From the NCBI GenBank assembly GCA_036555665.1, contig DATBKW010000435.1, forward strand, positions 1 through 5,725: a stretch of 5,725 bases of DNA, written 5' to 3'. A program made the translations under genes and the position numbers. The notes beneath the pieces are model-generated. The model was not told the origin of the DNA. It saw only the letters and a program-made list of their open reading frames with translations, and ran no database searches. Each line of letters opens with the position of its first letter. Positions within the stretch are counted from its first letter, which is position 1. This document shows, piece by piece, positions 1 to 5,425 of the stretch. Origin of the DNA: JAOPZW01 sp036555665. GTDB taxonomy: Bacteria > Actinomycetota > Thermoleophilia > Solirubrobacterales > Solirubrobacteraceae.

Positions 1-1
1 A

Positions 2-259
2 GTCCGCGCGGAGTTCCGCCGAGTCGCGGTCCACGCCGGTGTCAGGCGTCGGTTTGTCCCGCACCAGCTGCGCCACGCGCACGCACTCGAGCTGGCCCGC
101 GAGGGCGTCCCGCTGAACATCATCCAGCGCCAACTCGGCCAAACCAACCTCGGCACGACGAGCATTTACCTGCAGGGGATCGACCCCGAGGAGATCATCA
201 CCGCGGTGCGCGCGCGCCGCGCGCCGATGATGTCCGCCAGCGCCGGGCTGCGGCTCTGA
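2..259 (+). CDS. Tyrosine-type site-specific recombinase/integrase, C-terminal fragment
   Basis: This is the last 85 codons of a gene that begins left of the window; TGA is at 257-259. Seen: the HxxRH box of the catalytic domain (fragment residues 21-25, HQLRH), a hydrophobic helix with LNIIQRQLG (38-46), and the tyrosine motif TTSIYLQGI (52-60) with candidate nucleophile Tyr56. These motifs, in this order and spacing, define the XerC/XerD/phage-integrase family, which cuts and rejoins DNA through a covalent phosphotyrosine. Odd: the family's LGH motif reads LGQ here (Gln47, codon CAA at 140-142), so the usual H/W catalytic residue is replaced. The C-terminus (ARRAPMMSASAGLRL) resembles what I recall of actinobacterial stand-alone recombinases, so the end is probably natural. 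It may mark the edge of a mobile region, but no att site is visible. The family call is firm; activity is uncertain. Confidence 0.9.
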   Translation, partial: VRAEFRRVAVHAGVRRRFVPHQLRHAHALELAREGVPLNIIQRQLGQTNLGTTSIYLQGIDPEEIITAVRARRAPMMSASAGLRL

Positions 260-402
260 TCGACATCCCCCAGCGATCGAGCCTCGTCCAACGCAATCGC
301 CTGATGCTCTACGTGCGAGACGCTCCCAAGCAGGCGATAGCGGCATTCCCGTTGGCGGTGGCGGCAGCGTTGAAACGCATGACGTCGGGGCCTCTTCGGC
401 GA

Positions 403-1419
403 TCAGCGGCGGCGCAGGGCGGTTTGGAGGATCTGTTCGCCGTAGCTGGTATCGGCTGGGTTGAGGTTGACGCCGGGGCGGACGATCTCGTCGATGCGAT
501 CCAAGGTCGCTGCGTCGAGGACGGCGTCGGCGGCGGGGAGCTGGCTGTCGAGTTGCTCCATGGTGCGCGGGCCGATGATGGCCGAGGTCACGGCTGGGTG
601 GTTGACGACGAAGGCGATCGCGAGCTCGATCATGGACAGGTTGGCGTCTTGGCCGACGGGGGCGAGTTGCTCGACGGCTTCGAGTTTGCGCTGGTTCTCG
701 GGCAGCGTCATGTCGAAGCGGGCCGCCAGGCGCTGGCGGGCAGGCGAGGTCGGCGAGCTGTCAGCGCTCCAGCTGCCCGACAGCCATCCGCCGGCGAGCG
801 GGCTGTATGTGAGGATGCCCATGCCGTGGCGTTGCGCGGTCGGCAGCACGTCGAGCTCGATGCCGCGGGTCAGCAGCGAATAGGGCGGCTGCTCGGTGCG
901 AAAGCGCTGCAGGTTGCGGTCGCGCGCGACCCACTGCGCTTCGACGATCTGACCGCCCGAGTATGAGGAGGAGCCGATGTAGCGGACCTTGCCCTGCGCC
1001 ACGAGGTCGGTCAGAGCGCCCAGGGTTTCCTCGAGGTCGGTCTCGGGGTCGGGTCGGTGGACCTGGTAGAGATCGATCCAGTTGGTGTCCAGGCGCCGCA
1101 GCGAGTCCTCCACCGCCTTGAGGATCCACCGCCGCGAGCCGCCGTGCTGGTTGGGGTCTTCGCCCATCGGCATGAAGAACTTCGTGGCCAGGACGACATC
1201 GTCGCGGCGGCCCTTGAGGGCCTTGCCGATGATCTCCTCCGACTCGCCGGCGCTGTAGACGTCGGCGCTGTCGACGAAGTTGATGCCGGCGTCCAGCGCG
1301 CGGTGGATGATGCGGATCGAGTCGTCGTGGTCGGTGTTGCCCCAGGCGCCGAACATCATCGTGCCAAGGCAGAGCTTTGAGACTTGGACGCCGGTGCGTC
1401 CCAGGGGGCGGTACTCCAT
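403..1419 (-). CDS. Aldo/keto reductase (Kv-beta/YajO-like branch), 338 aa
   Basis: Cytosolic (alpha/beta)8-barrel oxidoreductase that reduces aldehydes or ketones with NADPH; the substrate is unknown. It opens with the family signature MEYRPLGRTGVQVSKLCLG. The full catalytic tetrad is visible: Asp50 and Tyr55 in FVDSADVY, Lys80 in LATKF, His121 in YQVHRPD. Cofactor-binding elements follow: GSSSYS (149-154), the TEQPPYSLL strand (176-183), TYSPLAGGWLSG (204-215) and the C-terminal IIGPRTMEQL (281-290), which normally grips the adenosine 2'-phosphate. Length is normal for the family. The frame stays open 42 codons further upstream, but ATG 1419 is chosen because the signature starts there and AGGAGG lies 7 nt before it; the extra codons would overlap the preceding gene and look like non-coding Ala/Ser/Pro/Arg sequence. 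It is the last gene of the minus-strand run, 40 bp behind another aldo/keto reductase of a different branch. It is intact. The family is certain; the physiological substrate is not predictable. Confidence 0.95.
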   Translation of the reverse strand: MEYRPLGRTGVQVSKLCLGTMMFGAWGNTDHDDSIRIIHRALDAGINFVDSADVYSAGESEEIIGKALKGRRDDVVLATKFFMPMGEDPNQHGGSRRWILKAVEDSLRRLDTNWIDLYQVHRPDPETDLEETLGALTDLVAQGKVRYIGSSSYSGGQIVEAQWVARDRNLQRFRTEQPPYSLLTRGIELDVLPTAQRHGMGILTYSPLAGGWLSGSWSADSSPTSPARQRLAARFDMTLPENQRKLEAVEQLAPVGQDANLSMIELAIAFVVNHPAVTSAIIGPRTMEQLDSQLPAADAVLDAATLDRIDEIVRPGVNLNPADTSYGEQILQTALRRR

Positions 1420-1426
1420 GGAGGGT

Positions 1427-1432
1427 CCTCCT
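1427..1432 (-). promoter_or_regulatory. Ribosome binding site of the downstream aldo/keto reductase
   Basis: On the minus strand AGGAGG is followed by 7 nt and then ATG at 1419. It is a perfect Shine-Dalgarno core inside the 40-bp gap between the two reductase genes. It fixes the start at 1419 rather than 1545. Confidence 0.85.
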
Positions 1433-1459
1433 GAAGGCGGAATCGGTAGGGCGGTGCGG

Positions 1460-2353
1460 TCAGGCTTCCGGGATGTCGCGGCCGAAGTCCTCGAGGGTGA
1501 TGTCCTCGGGCTCCGGGCCGCCACGGCGGCCGCTGTCGAGGCCATCGATGGCGGCCATCTGGTCGGCGGAGAGCTCGAAGTCGAAGACGTCGATGTTCTC
1601 GGCGATGCGTGCGGGTTTGGTGGACTTCGGGATGACCGAGCGCCCGTGCTGCAGACCCCAGCGGAGCATCACCTGAGCCGGCGTCTTGCCGTGCGCGTGG
1701 CTGAAGTCGACGATGACGGGGTCGCTGAGGGTGCTGCGGTGATCGCTGTCGCGGTAGAAAGTGATGCCGCCGATCGGCGACCACGCCTGGGTCACGATGG
1801 CGTGGTCGGCGCCGAACGCCTGGACGTCGGATTGGATGAAGTACGGGTGGCACTCGATCTGGTTGACCGTCGGGACGACCGAGGCGTGATCGAGTAGCCG
1901 GGTGAGGTGGTCGACCATGAAGTTGCTGACGCCGATCGCGCGGACCTTGCCGTCGGCCAGCAGCGTCTCGAGGGCCCGGTAGGCCTCGAGGGTCCGATCG
2001 AAGGCCGAGGGCAGCGCCTGGTGGAGGATCAGCAGGTCGATCTGTTCGACGCCGAGCTTGGCCGCGCTCTTCTCGAAGGCGTGCAGCGTTTTGTCGTAGC
2101 CGTAGTCGGAGATCCAGATCTTCGTCTCCAGGAACACCTCGGAGCGGTCAAGGCTCGAGGCGCGGACCGCGTCGCCGACTTGGCGCTCGTTGCCGTAGGC
2201 GGCGGCGGTGTCGATCAGCCGGTAGCCGTCGCGCAGGGCGGTCTCGACGGCCGCGGTGGTCTCCTCCGGCGGGCTTTGGAATACGCCGAGCCCGAGGACC
2301 GGCATGTTCACGCCGTTGTTCAGGGTCAAGGCAGGGGTTGTCGCAGGAGTCAT
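1460..2353 (-). CDS. Aldo/keto reductase, AKR5 / 2,5-diketo-gluconate reductase-like, 297 aa
   Basis: NADPH-dependent carbonyl reductase of the short AKR branch, which includes 2,5-diketo-D-gluconate reductases and methylglyoxal/aldehyde reductases. Seen: the N-terminal barrel bottom LNNGVNMPVLGLGVFQ (11-26); the tetrad Asp48 and Tyr53 in GYRLIDTAAAYGNE, Lys78 in FLETKIW, His111 in LLILHQ; then GVSNF (141-145), NQIECHPYF (164-172), and IPKSTKPARIAENIDVFDF (241-259), the usual 2'-phosphate-binding segment. Length is normal. ATG 2353 is chosen because homology begins just after it; on the mRNA a purine-rich GAGAGGA lies about 10 nt upstream, a modest ribosome binding site. The frame is open to 2470, but that extension would overlap the end of the regulator gene. 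It sits 65 bp downstream of the XRE regulator and 40 bp upstream of the second reductase, all on one strand, so a single transcript is likely. No defects are visible. The branch assignment is from motifs; the true substrate is unknown. Confidence 0.95.
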   Translation of the reverse strand: MTPATTPALTLNNGVNMPVLGLGVFQSPPEETTAAVETALRDGYRLIDTAAAYGNERQVGDAVRASSLDRSEVFLETKIWISDYGYDKTLHAFEKSAAKLGVEQIDLLILHQALPSAFDRTLEAYRALETLLADGKVRAIGVSNFMVDHLTRLLDHASVVPTVNQIECHPYFIQSDVQAFGADHAIVTQAWSPIGGITFYRDSDHRSTLSDPVIVDFSHAHGKTPAQVMLRWGLQHGRSVIPKSTKPARIAENIDVFDFELSADQMAAIDGLDSGRRGGPEPEDITLEDFGRDIPEA

Positions 2354-2418
2354 CGTCCTGGGTTCCTCTCGGGTCGGGTTGACAGGGGTCGCCGCCGCGG
2401 CGTCGTCGGGCGAGGCGC

Positions 2419-3288
2419 CTAGGTGCTGCGCGACGCGTCGAGCGACTGCCCAGCGGGCGTCGCGGTCCAACTGGCCAGCAGGTCAAGGGCCTCTTGTGAG
2501 CGCGTACCGGGCTCGGCGCTGTACACGCTGACCGTCAGGCCGGCATCTGCGGAGAGCTCCATGACCTCGTAGGAGAGCTCAAGCTCGCCGACGATCGGGT
2601 GCTGCAGGCGCTTGGTCCCGGTCTGGTGATAGCGGACGTTGTGCGCGGCCCACCACGTGCGGAACTCGGGGCTGCGGGTCGACAGCTCGCCGACGAGGTC
2701 GGAAAGGTCCTTGTCGTATGGGTTGCGGCCGGCCTCGGAGCGCAAGTGCGCGACGAGATCCTTGGCGGCGCGCTCCCAGTCGACGTAGAAGTCGTGGGCC
2801 GCCGGGTCCAGGAAGGTGAACCGGGCGCTGTTGGCCGGCTGCTCGCGGCTCTCGAAGACCGGCGCGTACAACGCGCGCCCGAGGGCGTTGGCGGAGAGGT
2901 AGTCGACGCGGCTGTTGCGCACGATGGCCGGCGTGGTCATCGCATCGACGATGCGCTGCACGACGGGCCGGACGCTCTGGGCCGGACGGCGGCGCTTGGG
3001 CGCCATCGGATTGACGGCCCGCGCAAGGTCATGCAGATGCGCGCGCTCTGCGTCGTCGAGCCGCAGCGCACTGGCGAGGGCCTCCAGGACCCCGTCCGAG
3101 ACGCCTCCGGCCTGGCCGCGCTCCAGGCGCTTGTAGTACTCGACGCTGACGCCGGCCAGCGAGGCGACCTCCTCACGGCGCAGCCCCTTGACGCGGCGCG
3201 GACCGTAGGTCGGCAGCCCGACCAGCTCCGGAGTGACCCTCGCGCGGCGCGAGGTCAGGAACTCGGCGATGTCGTTGGCAGGGCCCAT
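2419..3288 (-). CDS. XRE-family transcriptional regulator with MmyB-like ligand-binding domain, 289 aa
   Basis: DNA-binding regulator with two domains. Residues about 8-91 form an HTH_31-type helix-turn-helix: FLTSRRARVTPE, then GPRRVKGLRREEVASLAG with the recognition helix in VSVEYYKRLERG (48-59), then the LEALASALRLDDAERAHLHDLA helix. Residues about 105-275 match the MmyB/MltR-type ligand-binding fold as I know it: RIVDAMTTPAIVRNSRVDYLSAN, the FTFLDPAAHDFYVDW segment, STRSPEFRTWWAAHNVR and LELSYEVMEL. Some members bind fatty-acid-like small molecules; here the ligand is unknown. ATG 3288 is chosen because GPANDIAEFLTSRR is the typical start; the only upstream purine tract (GGGGGT) is about 13 nt away, so initiation may be weak or near-leaderless. 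It is first in the minus-strand run with two aldo/keto reductases and divergent from the alcohol dehydrogenase, with a palindrome between. The inferred role is a local, possibly self-controlling regulator of both arms. Confidence 0.93.
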   Translation of the reverse strand: MGPANDIAEFLTSRRARVTPELVGLPTYGPRRVKGLRREEVASLAGVSVEYYKRLERGQAGGVSDGVLEALASALRLDDAERAHLHDLARAVNPMAPKRRRPAQSVRPVVQRIVDAMTTPAIVRNSRVDYLSANALGRALYAPVFESREQPANSARFTFLDPAAHDFYVDWERAAKDLVAHLRSEAGRNPYDKDLSDLVGELSTRSPEFRTWWAAHNVRYHQTGTKRLQHPIVGELELSYEVMELSADAGLTVSVYSAEPGTRSQEALDLLASWTATPAGQSLDASRST

Positions 3289-3325
3289 GACGCAGACAGT
3301 ACCCCCGACGGCCCGGCCCAAAGGT

Positions 3326-3353
3326 GCCCTGTCAGAGCCCCCTCTCACAGGGC
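3326..3353. promoter_or_regulatory. Imperfect palindrome in the divergent promoter region, candidate operator
   Basis: GCCCTGTCAGAG (3326-3337), a 4-nt C spacer, then CTCTCACAGGGC (3342-3353): 11 of 12 positions pair, the only mismatch being C3333/C3346. A further AGGTG (3322-3326) and CACCT (3358-3362) lie symmetrically just outside, slightly out of register. It sits almost midway between the regulator start (3288, minus) and the dehydrogenase start (3392, plus). That position suits a dimeric helix-turn-helix protein controlling both directions, so the XRE regulator next door is the obvious candidate. No convincing -10/-35 pair could be assigned on either strand. The palindrome is seen; its use as an operator is inferred. 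Confidence 0.6.
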
Positions 3354-3380
3354 CTCCCACCTGCACGCACATACGCGCTT

Positions 3381-3385
3381 AGGTG
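3381..3385 (+). promoter_or_regulatory. Ribosome binding site deciding the alcohol dehydrogenase start
   Basis: AGGTG lies 6 nt before ATG 3392. In-frame GTG 3383 and ATG 3386 also exist, but they overlap this sequence and would have no ribosome binding site of their own. The family's usual MRAA start agrees with 3392. Confidence 0.7.
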
Positions 3386-3391
3386 ATGGTC

Positions 3392-4429
3392 ATGCGTGCA
3401 GCCATCTTCCACGAGCCCCGCTCCATCACCGCCGGCGATCGGCCCGATCCGTCGATCGTCGAGCCGACCGACGCGATCGTGCGGGTCGTGCTCGCCTGCG
3501 TCTGCGGATCCGACCTGTGGTACTACCGCGGCGACTCGCCCTTCGAGCCCGGCCCGATCGGCCACGAGTTCGTCGGCGTCGTCGACGACGTCGGCCGCGA
3601 CGTCGCCACCGTCAAGCGCGGCGACTTCGTCATCGCGCCGTTCGCTTTCAGCGACGGCACCTGCCCGCACTGCCGCCACGGCATCACTTCGGCGTGCGTC
3701 AACGGCGGCTTCTATCCGGCCAACGGCGACGGCGGTCAGGGCGAGGCGGTGCGCGTCCCGCTCGCCGACGGCTCGCTCGTCGCTGTTCCCGGCTCCGGGC
3801 ACTCCGACGAGATGCTCGCCTCGCTCCTAACGCTCTCGGACGTGATGGCGACCGGCCACCACGCCGCCGTGAGCGCCGACGTAAGGCCCGGCAGCACGGT
3901 CGCAGTGGTCGGCGACGGCGCCGTCGGCCTCTCCGGTGTCCTGGCCGCCAGGCGACTCGGGGCCGAGCGGATCATCGCGCTCAGCCGCAACCCGGTCCGG
4001 CAGGCTGTGGCGCGCGAGTTCGGCGCCACCGACATCGTCGGTCAGCGCGGCGAGGAGGCCACCGAGACGGTCCTCGCGCTCACTGAGGGGGTCGGTGTCG
4101 ACGCCACCCTGGAGTGCGTCGGCTCCGGCCAGGCGATGCAGACGGCGCTGGCCATCGCGCGACCGGGCTCGATGGTCGGCTACGTCGGGGTGCCGCACGG
4201 CGTCGAGCTGCCGATCGCCGCCATGTTCGCTCGCAACAAGGGCGTGCGCGGCGGCTCCGCGCCGGCCCGCGCCTACATCCCCGAGCTGCTGCCCGATGTC
4301 CTCGAGGGCCGTATCAACCCCGGCCGGGTGCTCGACTACGACACCAACCTGGACGGCATCGCCGACGCCTACGCCGCCATGGACGAGCGCCGCGCCATCA
4401 AGTCCCTCGTCCGCATCGGGAGCCTGTGA
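3392..4429 (+). CDS. Zinc-dependent medium-chain alcohol dehydrogenase, 345 aa
   Basis: Medium-chain dehydrogenase/reductase, oxidising an alcohol or reducing a carbonyl with NAD(P). The N-terminal GroES-like domain carries the catalytic zinc site: Cys38 in CVCGSDLW, His58-Glu59 in PIGHEF, with Asp150 (TLSDVMATGHH) as a likely further ligand. The structural-zinc lobe reads CPHC at 91-94 and Cys102; the classical four-Cys pattern (CxxCxxCx7C) is incomplete, a reduced pattern I recall as usual in this subgroup. The Rossmann motif VAVVGDGAVGLSG (170-182) has GxGxxG at 174-179. LECVGSGQAMQTAL (about residues 242-255) is also typical. Length is normal and nothing is disrupted. It begins 103 bp from the divergent regulator, and its TGA overlaps the next ATG by one base (TGATG), so it headed a coupled operon with the DUF2255 and MFS genes. 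The family is certain; substrate and cofactor preference are unknown. Confidence 0.95.
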   Translation: MRAAIFHEPRSITAGDRPDPSIVEPTDAIVRVVLACVCGSDLWYYRGDSPFEPGPIGHEFVGVVDDVGRDVATVKRGDFVIAPFAFSDGTCPHCRHGITSACVNGGFYPANGDGGQGEAVRVPLADGSLVAVPGSGHSDEMLASLLTLSDVMATGHHAAVSADVRPGSTVAVVGDGAVGLSGVLAARRLGAERIIALSRNPVRQAVAREFGATDIVGQRGEEATETVLALTEGVGVDATLECVGSGQAMQTALAIARPGSMVGYVGVPHGVELPIAAMFARNKGVRGGSAPARAYIPELLPDVLEGRINPGRVLDYDTNLDGIADAYAAMDERRAIKSLVRIGSL

Positions 4430-4811
4430 TGGCCGCCTGGACCGGCGAAGACCTGCGCCACATCGCCGGCGCGCAGGAACTCGAGATCGCGCCCGTGCGC
4501 CACAACGGCCAGCTGCACCGGCCGACCCCGGTCTGGGTCGTGCGCGCCCGCGACGAGCCCAACGTCCGCGCCGCGTACGTGGATGGAAGCGCCTGGCACC
4601 ACGTGGCCCGATCCAGCGGCCAGACGCACATCAAGGGCGGCGACGTGGGAAGGACGTGATCGTCGAGGACGCCGACCAGGTGCTGCTCGACGAGGTCAAC
4701 GTCGTCTGCCGCGAGAAGTACGGCCGCCGTTACGGAGCATCGTCGACAAGATCAACGATGAGGAGCGGCGCGCGACGACGCCGCGGCTCACTCCGCCAGG
4801 AGGCTGGCTGA
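4429..4811 (+). pseudogene. DUF2255-family gene broken by frameshifts
   Basis: Family of unknown function, usually about 120-130 residues; the span here (383 bp) fits that length. The start ATG overlaps the dehydrogenase stop and has GGGAG 6 nt upstream. Frame one reads MAAWTGEDLRHIAGAQELEI, then RPTPVWVVRARDEPNVRAAYVDGSAWHHVARSSGQTHIKGGDV, and soon hits TGA at 4657-4659. The family pattern resumes one frame over from AAG 4650 (KDVIVEDADQVLLDEVNV, then REKYGRRYG), then shifts again near 4735 to SIVDKINDEERRATTPRL. Each step fits loss of one base; the first lies in the GGG run at 4647-4649, where one more G would restore V-G-K-D. TGA 4809-4811 in the second frame is probably the old stop, because it overlaps the next ATG. 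As read, only about 76 residues would be made. It could be genuine decay or base-call error; the intact neighbouring genes and the truncated transporter beside it favour decay. The family call is from memory of its motifs. Confidence 0.75.
4798..4803 (+). promoter_or_regulatory. Ribosome binding site of the truncated MFS gene
   Basis: AGGAGG is followed by 7 nt and ATG 4811, which overlaps TGA 4809-4811. This perfect signal shows where the transporter gene originally started, although the ATG is no longer in frame with its coding sequence. Confidence 0.6.
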
Positions 4812-4949
4812 TGCCGCCCCCACGACGCCGCATGAGGGCGCCGCACGAGCGATCCTGCTCGCCAGCTACACGACGATCGTGCTGGACATATCGATCGTCA
4901 TCATGGCGCTGCCGAAGATCCACCGCACGCTGGACTTCTCGGCCACCAC
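4811..4949 (+). pseudogene. DHA2-type MFS transporter, 5' remnant
   Basis: Only the first ~46 codons of a proton-driven, normally 14-helix major facilitator exporter survive. The recognisable part, read from 4813 in the frame of GTG 4879, is PTTPHEGAARAILLASY, then TTIVLDISIVIMALPKI and HRTLDFSATT. The LDxxxxxxALP motif in the first transmembrane helix is typical of the DHA2 drug-exporter family. The ATG at 4811 (after AGGAGG) is in a different frame; one missing base just after it would join the two, making a third one-base shift within about 180 bp. There is no other ATG, GTG or TTG start in the transporter frame between the stop at 4759-4761 and the GTG at 4879, which lies inside the first helix. 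Similarity ends after SATT, exactly where an inverted-repeat arm begins; all remaining helices are absent. It cannot make a transporter. Confidence 0.7.
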
Positions 4950-4977
4950 GCAATGCCGCGTTGGCCGGGGCAGCGGC
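4947..4977 (+). repeat. Left arm of 31-bp inverted repeat
   Basis: Pairs with 5395-5425 in inverse orientation: 28 of 31 positions match. The perfect core is 4955-4974 (GCCGCGTTGGCCGGGGCAGC); mismatches fall at 4950, 4954 and 4975. A 20-base perfect match within 5.7 kb is very unlikely by chance even at high GC. Its outer end sits at the point where the transporter sequence breaks off. Confidence 0.85.
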
Positions 4978-5045
4978 AAGCCCTATGGGCCTGTCCACGA
5001 AGCTGCTCTGACGGGCCCGGTGGTCCAAGCGATTCGGTCCGTGGG

Positions 5046-5099
5046 TCCCTTCTCGCGGTGCGCTTGCGCCACCACGCTGGCACTTCGACCGAGAAGGGA
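5046..5099 (+). promoter_or_regulatory. Hairpin in the leader of the small gene, covering its ribosome binding site
   Basis: TCCCTTCTCG (5046-5055) and CGAGAAGGGA (5090-5099) are perfect reverse complements, 10 bp, enclosing 34 nt. The right arm contains nearly all of the purine-rich ribosome binding site (AAGGGAG, 5094-5100), which lies 7 nt before ATG 5108. A smaller stem can form in the loop: GGTG-CGC (5057-5063) with GCG-C-CACC (5066-5073). If transcribed, the outer stem would hide the binding site, as in a translational switch or a transposon-gene leader that blocks read-through translation. As DNA it could instead be a protein-binding inverted repeat. The pairing is seen; its function is inferred. 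Confidence 0.45.
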
Positions 5100-5107
5100 G
5101 CGTCGCG

Positions 5108-5422
5108 ATGATCAGAATGACCTACGAGTGCCCGGAAACCCACGAGCCGCTACCCAGCATGTCGACGACCGTCTGGATGGCGTCCGACGACCCCGCGGTC
5201 CTCGTCATGTTCCATTGCCCGAAGTGCTCGACGCGCCACGCGTTCTCGCGCGCGGACGCGATCCTGGCCGTCGGCGCGCCGGTCGGCAAGCGCGACGGGC
5301 GCTCGTCAGCGTCGCGTGATCTGACGCGTGCGCGCGAACGCGGCGCCCGTCGCCTCGACGATGGCCGCGTGTTGAACGGTCGCGCCAAAAGGCCGCAGCT
5401 GCCCCGGCCAACGCGGCGTTGA
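5108..5422 (+). CDS. Small Cys/His-rich, zinc-ribbon-like protein of unknown function, 104 aa
   Basis: I recognise no named family. The first ~54 residues look like a real domain: MIRMTYECPETHEPL, then AVLVMFHCPKCSTRHAFSR. Cys8 and His12 could pair with Cys37, Cys40 and His44 (CxxxH ... CxxCxxxH) to bind one zinc ion, as in small stand-alone zinc-ribbon proteins. From about residue 55 the sequence becomes Arg-rich and low in complexity (KRDGRSSASRDLTRARERGARR), ending in PQLPRPTRR encoded by the right inverted-repeat arm, so the tail may be an accidental extension of a shorter protein. There is no signal peptide or membrane segment. The start is supported by AAGGGAG 7 nt upstream. It is the only gene within the inverted-repeat unit, and its ribosome binding site lies in a hairpin arm. 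It could be a passenger gene or a small nucleic-acid-binding protein. That it is coding is fairly likely; its function is unknown. Confidence 0.6.
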   Translation: MIRMTYECPETHEPLPSMSTTVWMASDDPAVLVMFHCPKCSTRHAFSRADAILAVGAPVGKRDGRSSASRDLTRARERGARRLDDGRVLNGRAKRPQLPRPTRR

Positions 5423-5425
5423 GTG
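5395..5425 (-). repeat. Right arm of 31-bp inverted repeat
   Basis: Inverse copy of 4947-4977, with its perfect 20-base core at 5398-5417. The stop codon of the small gene (TGA 5420-5422) lies inside this arm, so the arm supplies the protein's last residues and its stop. Confidence 0.85.

Larger units (their letters stand above)
4947..5425. mobile_element. Putative small inverted-repeat-bounded element (479 bp) carrying one small gene
   Basis: The unit is bounded by the two 31-bp inverted-repeat arms at 4947-4977 and 5395-5425. Its left edge coincides with the loss of MFS similarity. It contains a non-coding leader with a hairpin (about 4978-5107) and one small Cys/His-rich open reading frame (5108-5422) whose stop lies in the right arm. 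There is no transposase inside, so if mobile it would be non-autonomous, like a MITE or passenger-gene element. I see no target-site duplication: the flanks just outside (ending CGGCCAC on the left, starting CCGGGATG on the right) do not match. It could instead be a product of recombination between inverted repeats. The repeats are seen; the element is inferred. Confidence 0.35.

Noticed and set aside
304..966. Plus-strand open frame opposite the first aldo/keto reductase
   Set aside because: It is antisense to a well-supported gene with an intact catalytic tetrad; its translation has no recognisable motif.
2599..4086. Long plus-strand open frame (495 codons) running opposite the regulator and into the dehydrogenase region
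   Set aside because: It is a high-GC shadow: low-complexity Arg/Ala/Gly-rich translation, no domain, and it overlaps two clear genes (the regulator antisense and the dehydrogenase in another frame).
4879..5319. Open frame of 146 codons starting at GTG 4879 inside the MFS remnant
   Set aside because: It is a chimera: about 24 codons of the transporter's first helix followed by unrelated sequence crossing the left repeat arm and an out-of-frame part of the small gene. The start has no ribosome binding site and lies inside the first transmembrane helix.
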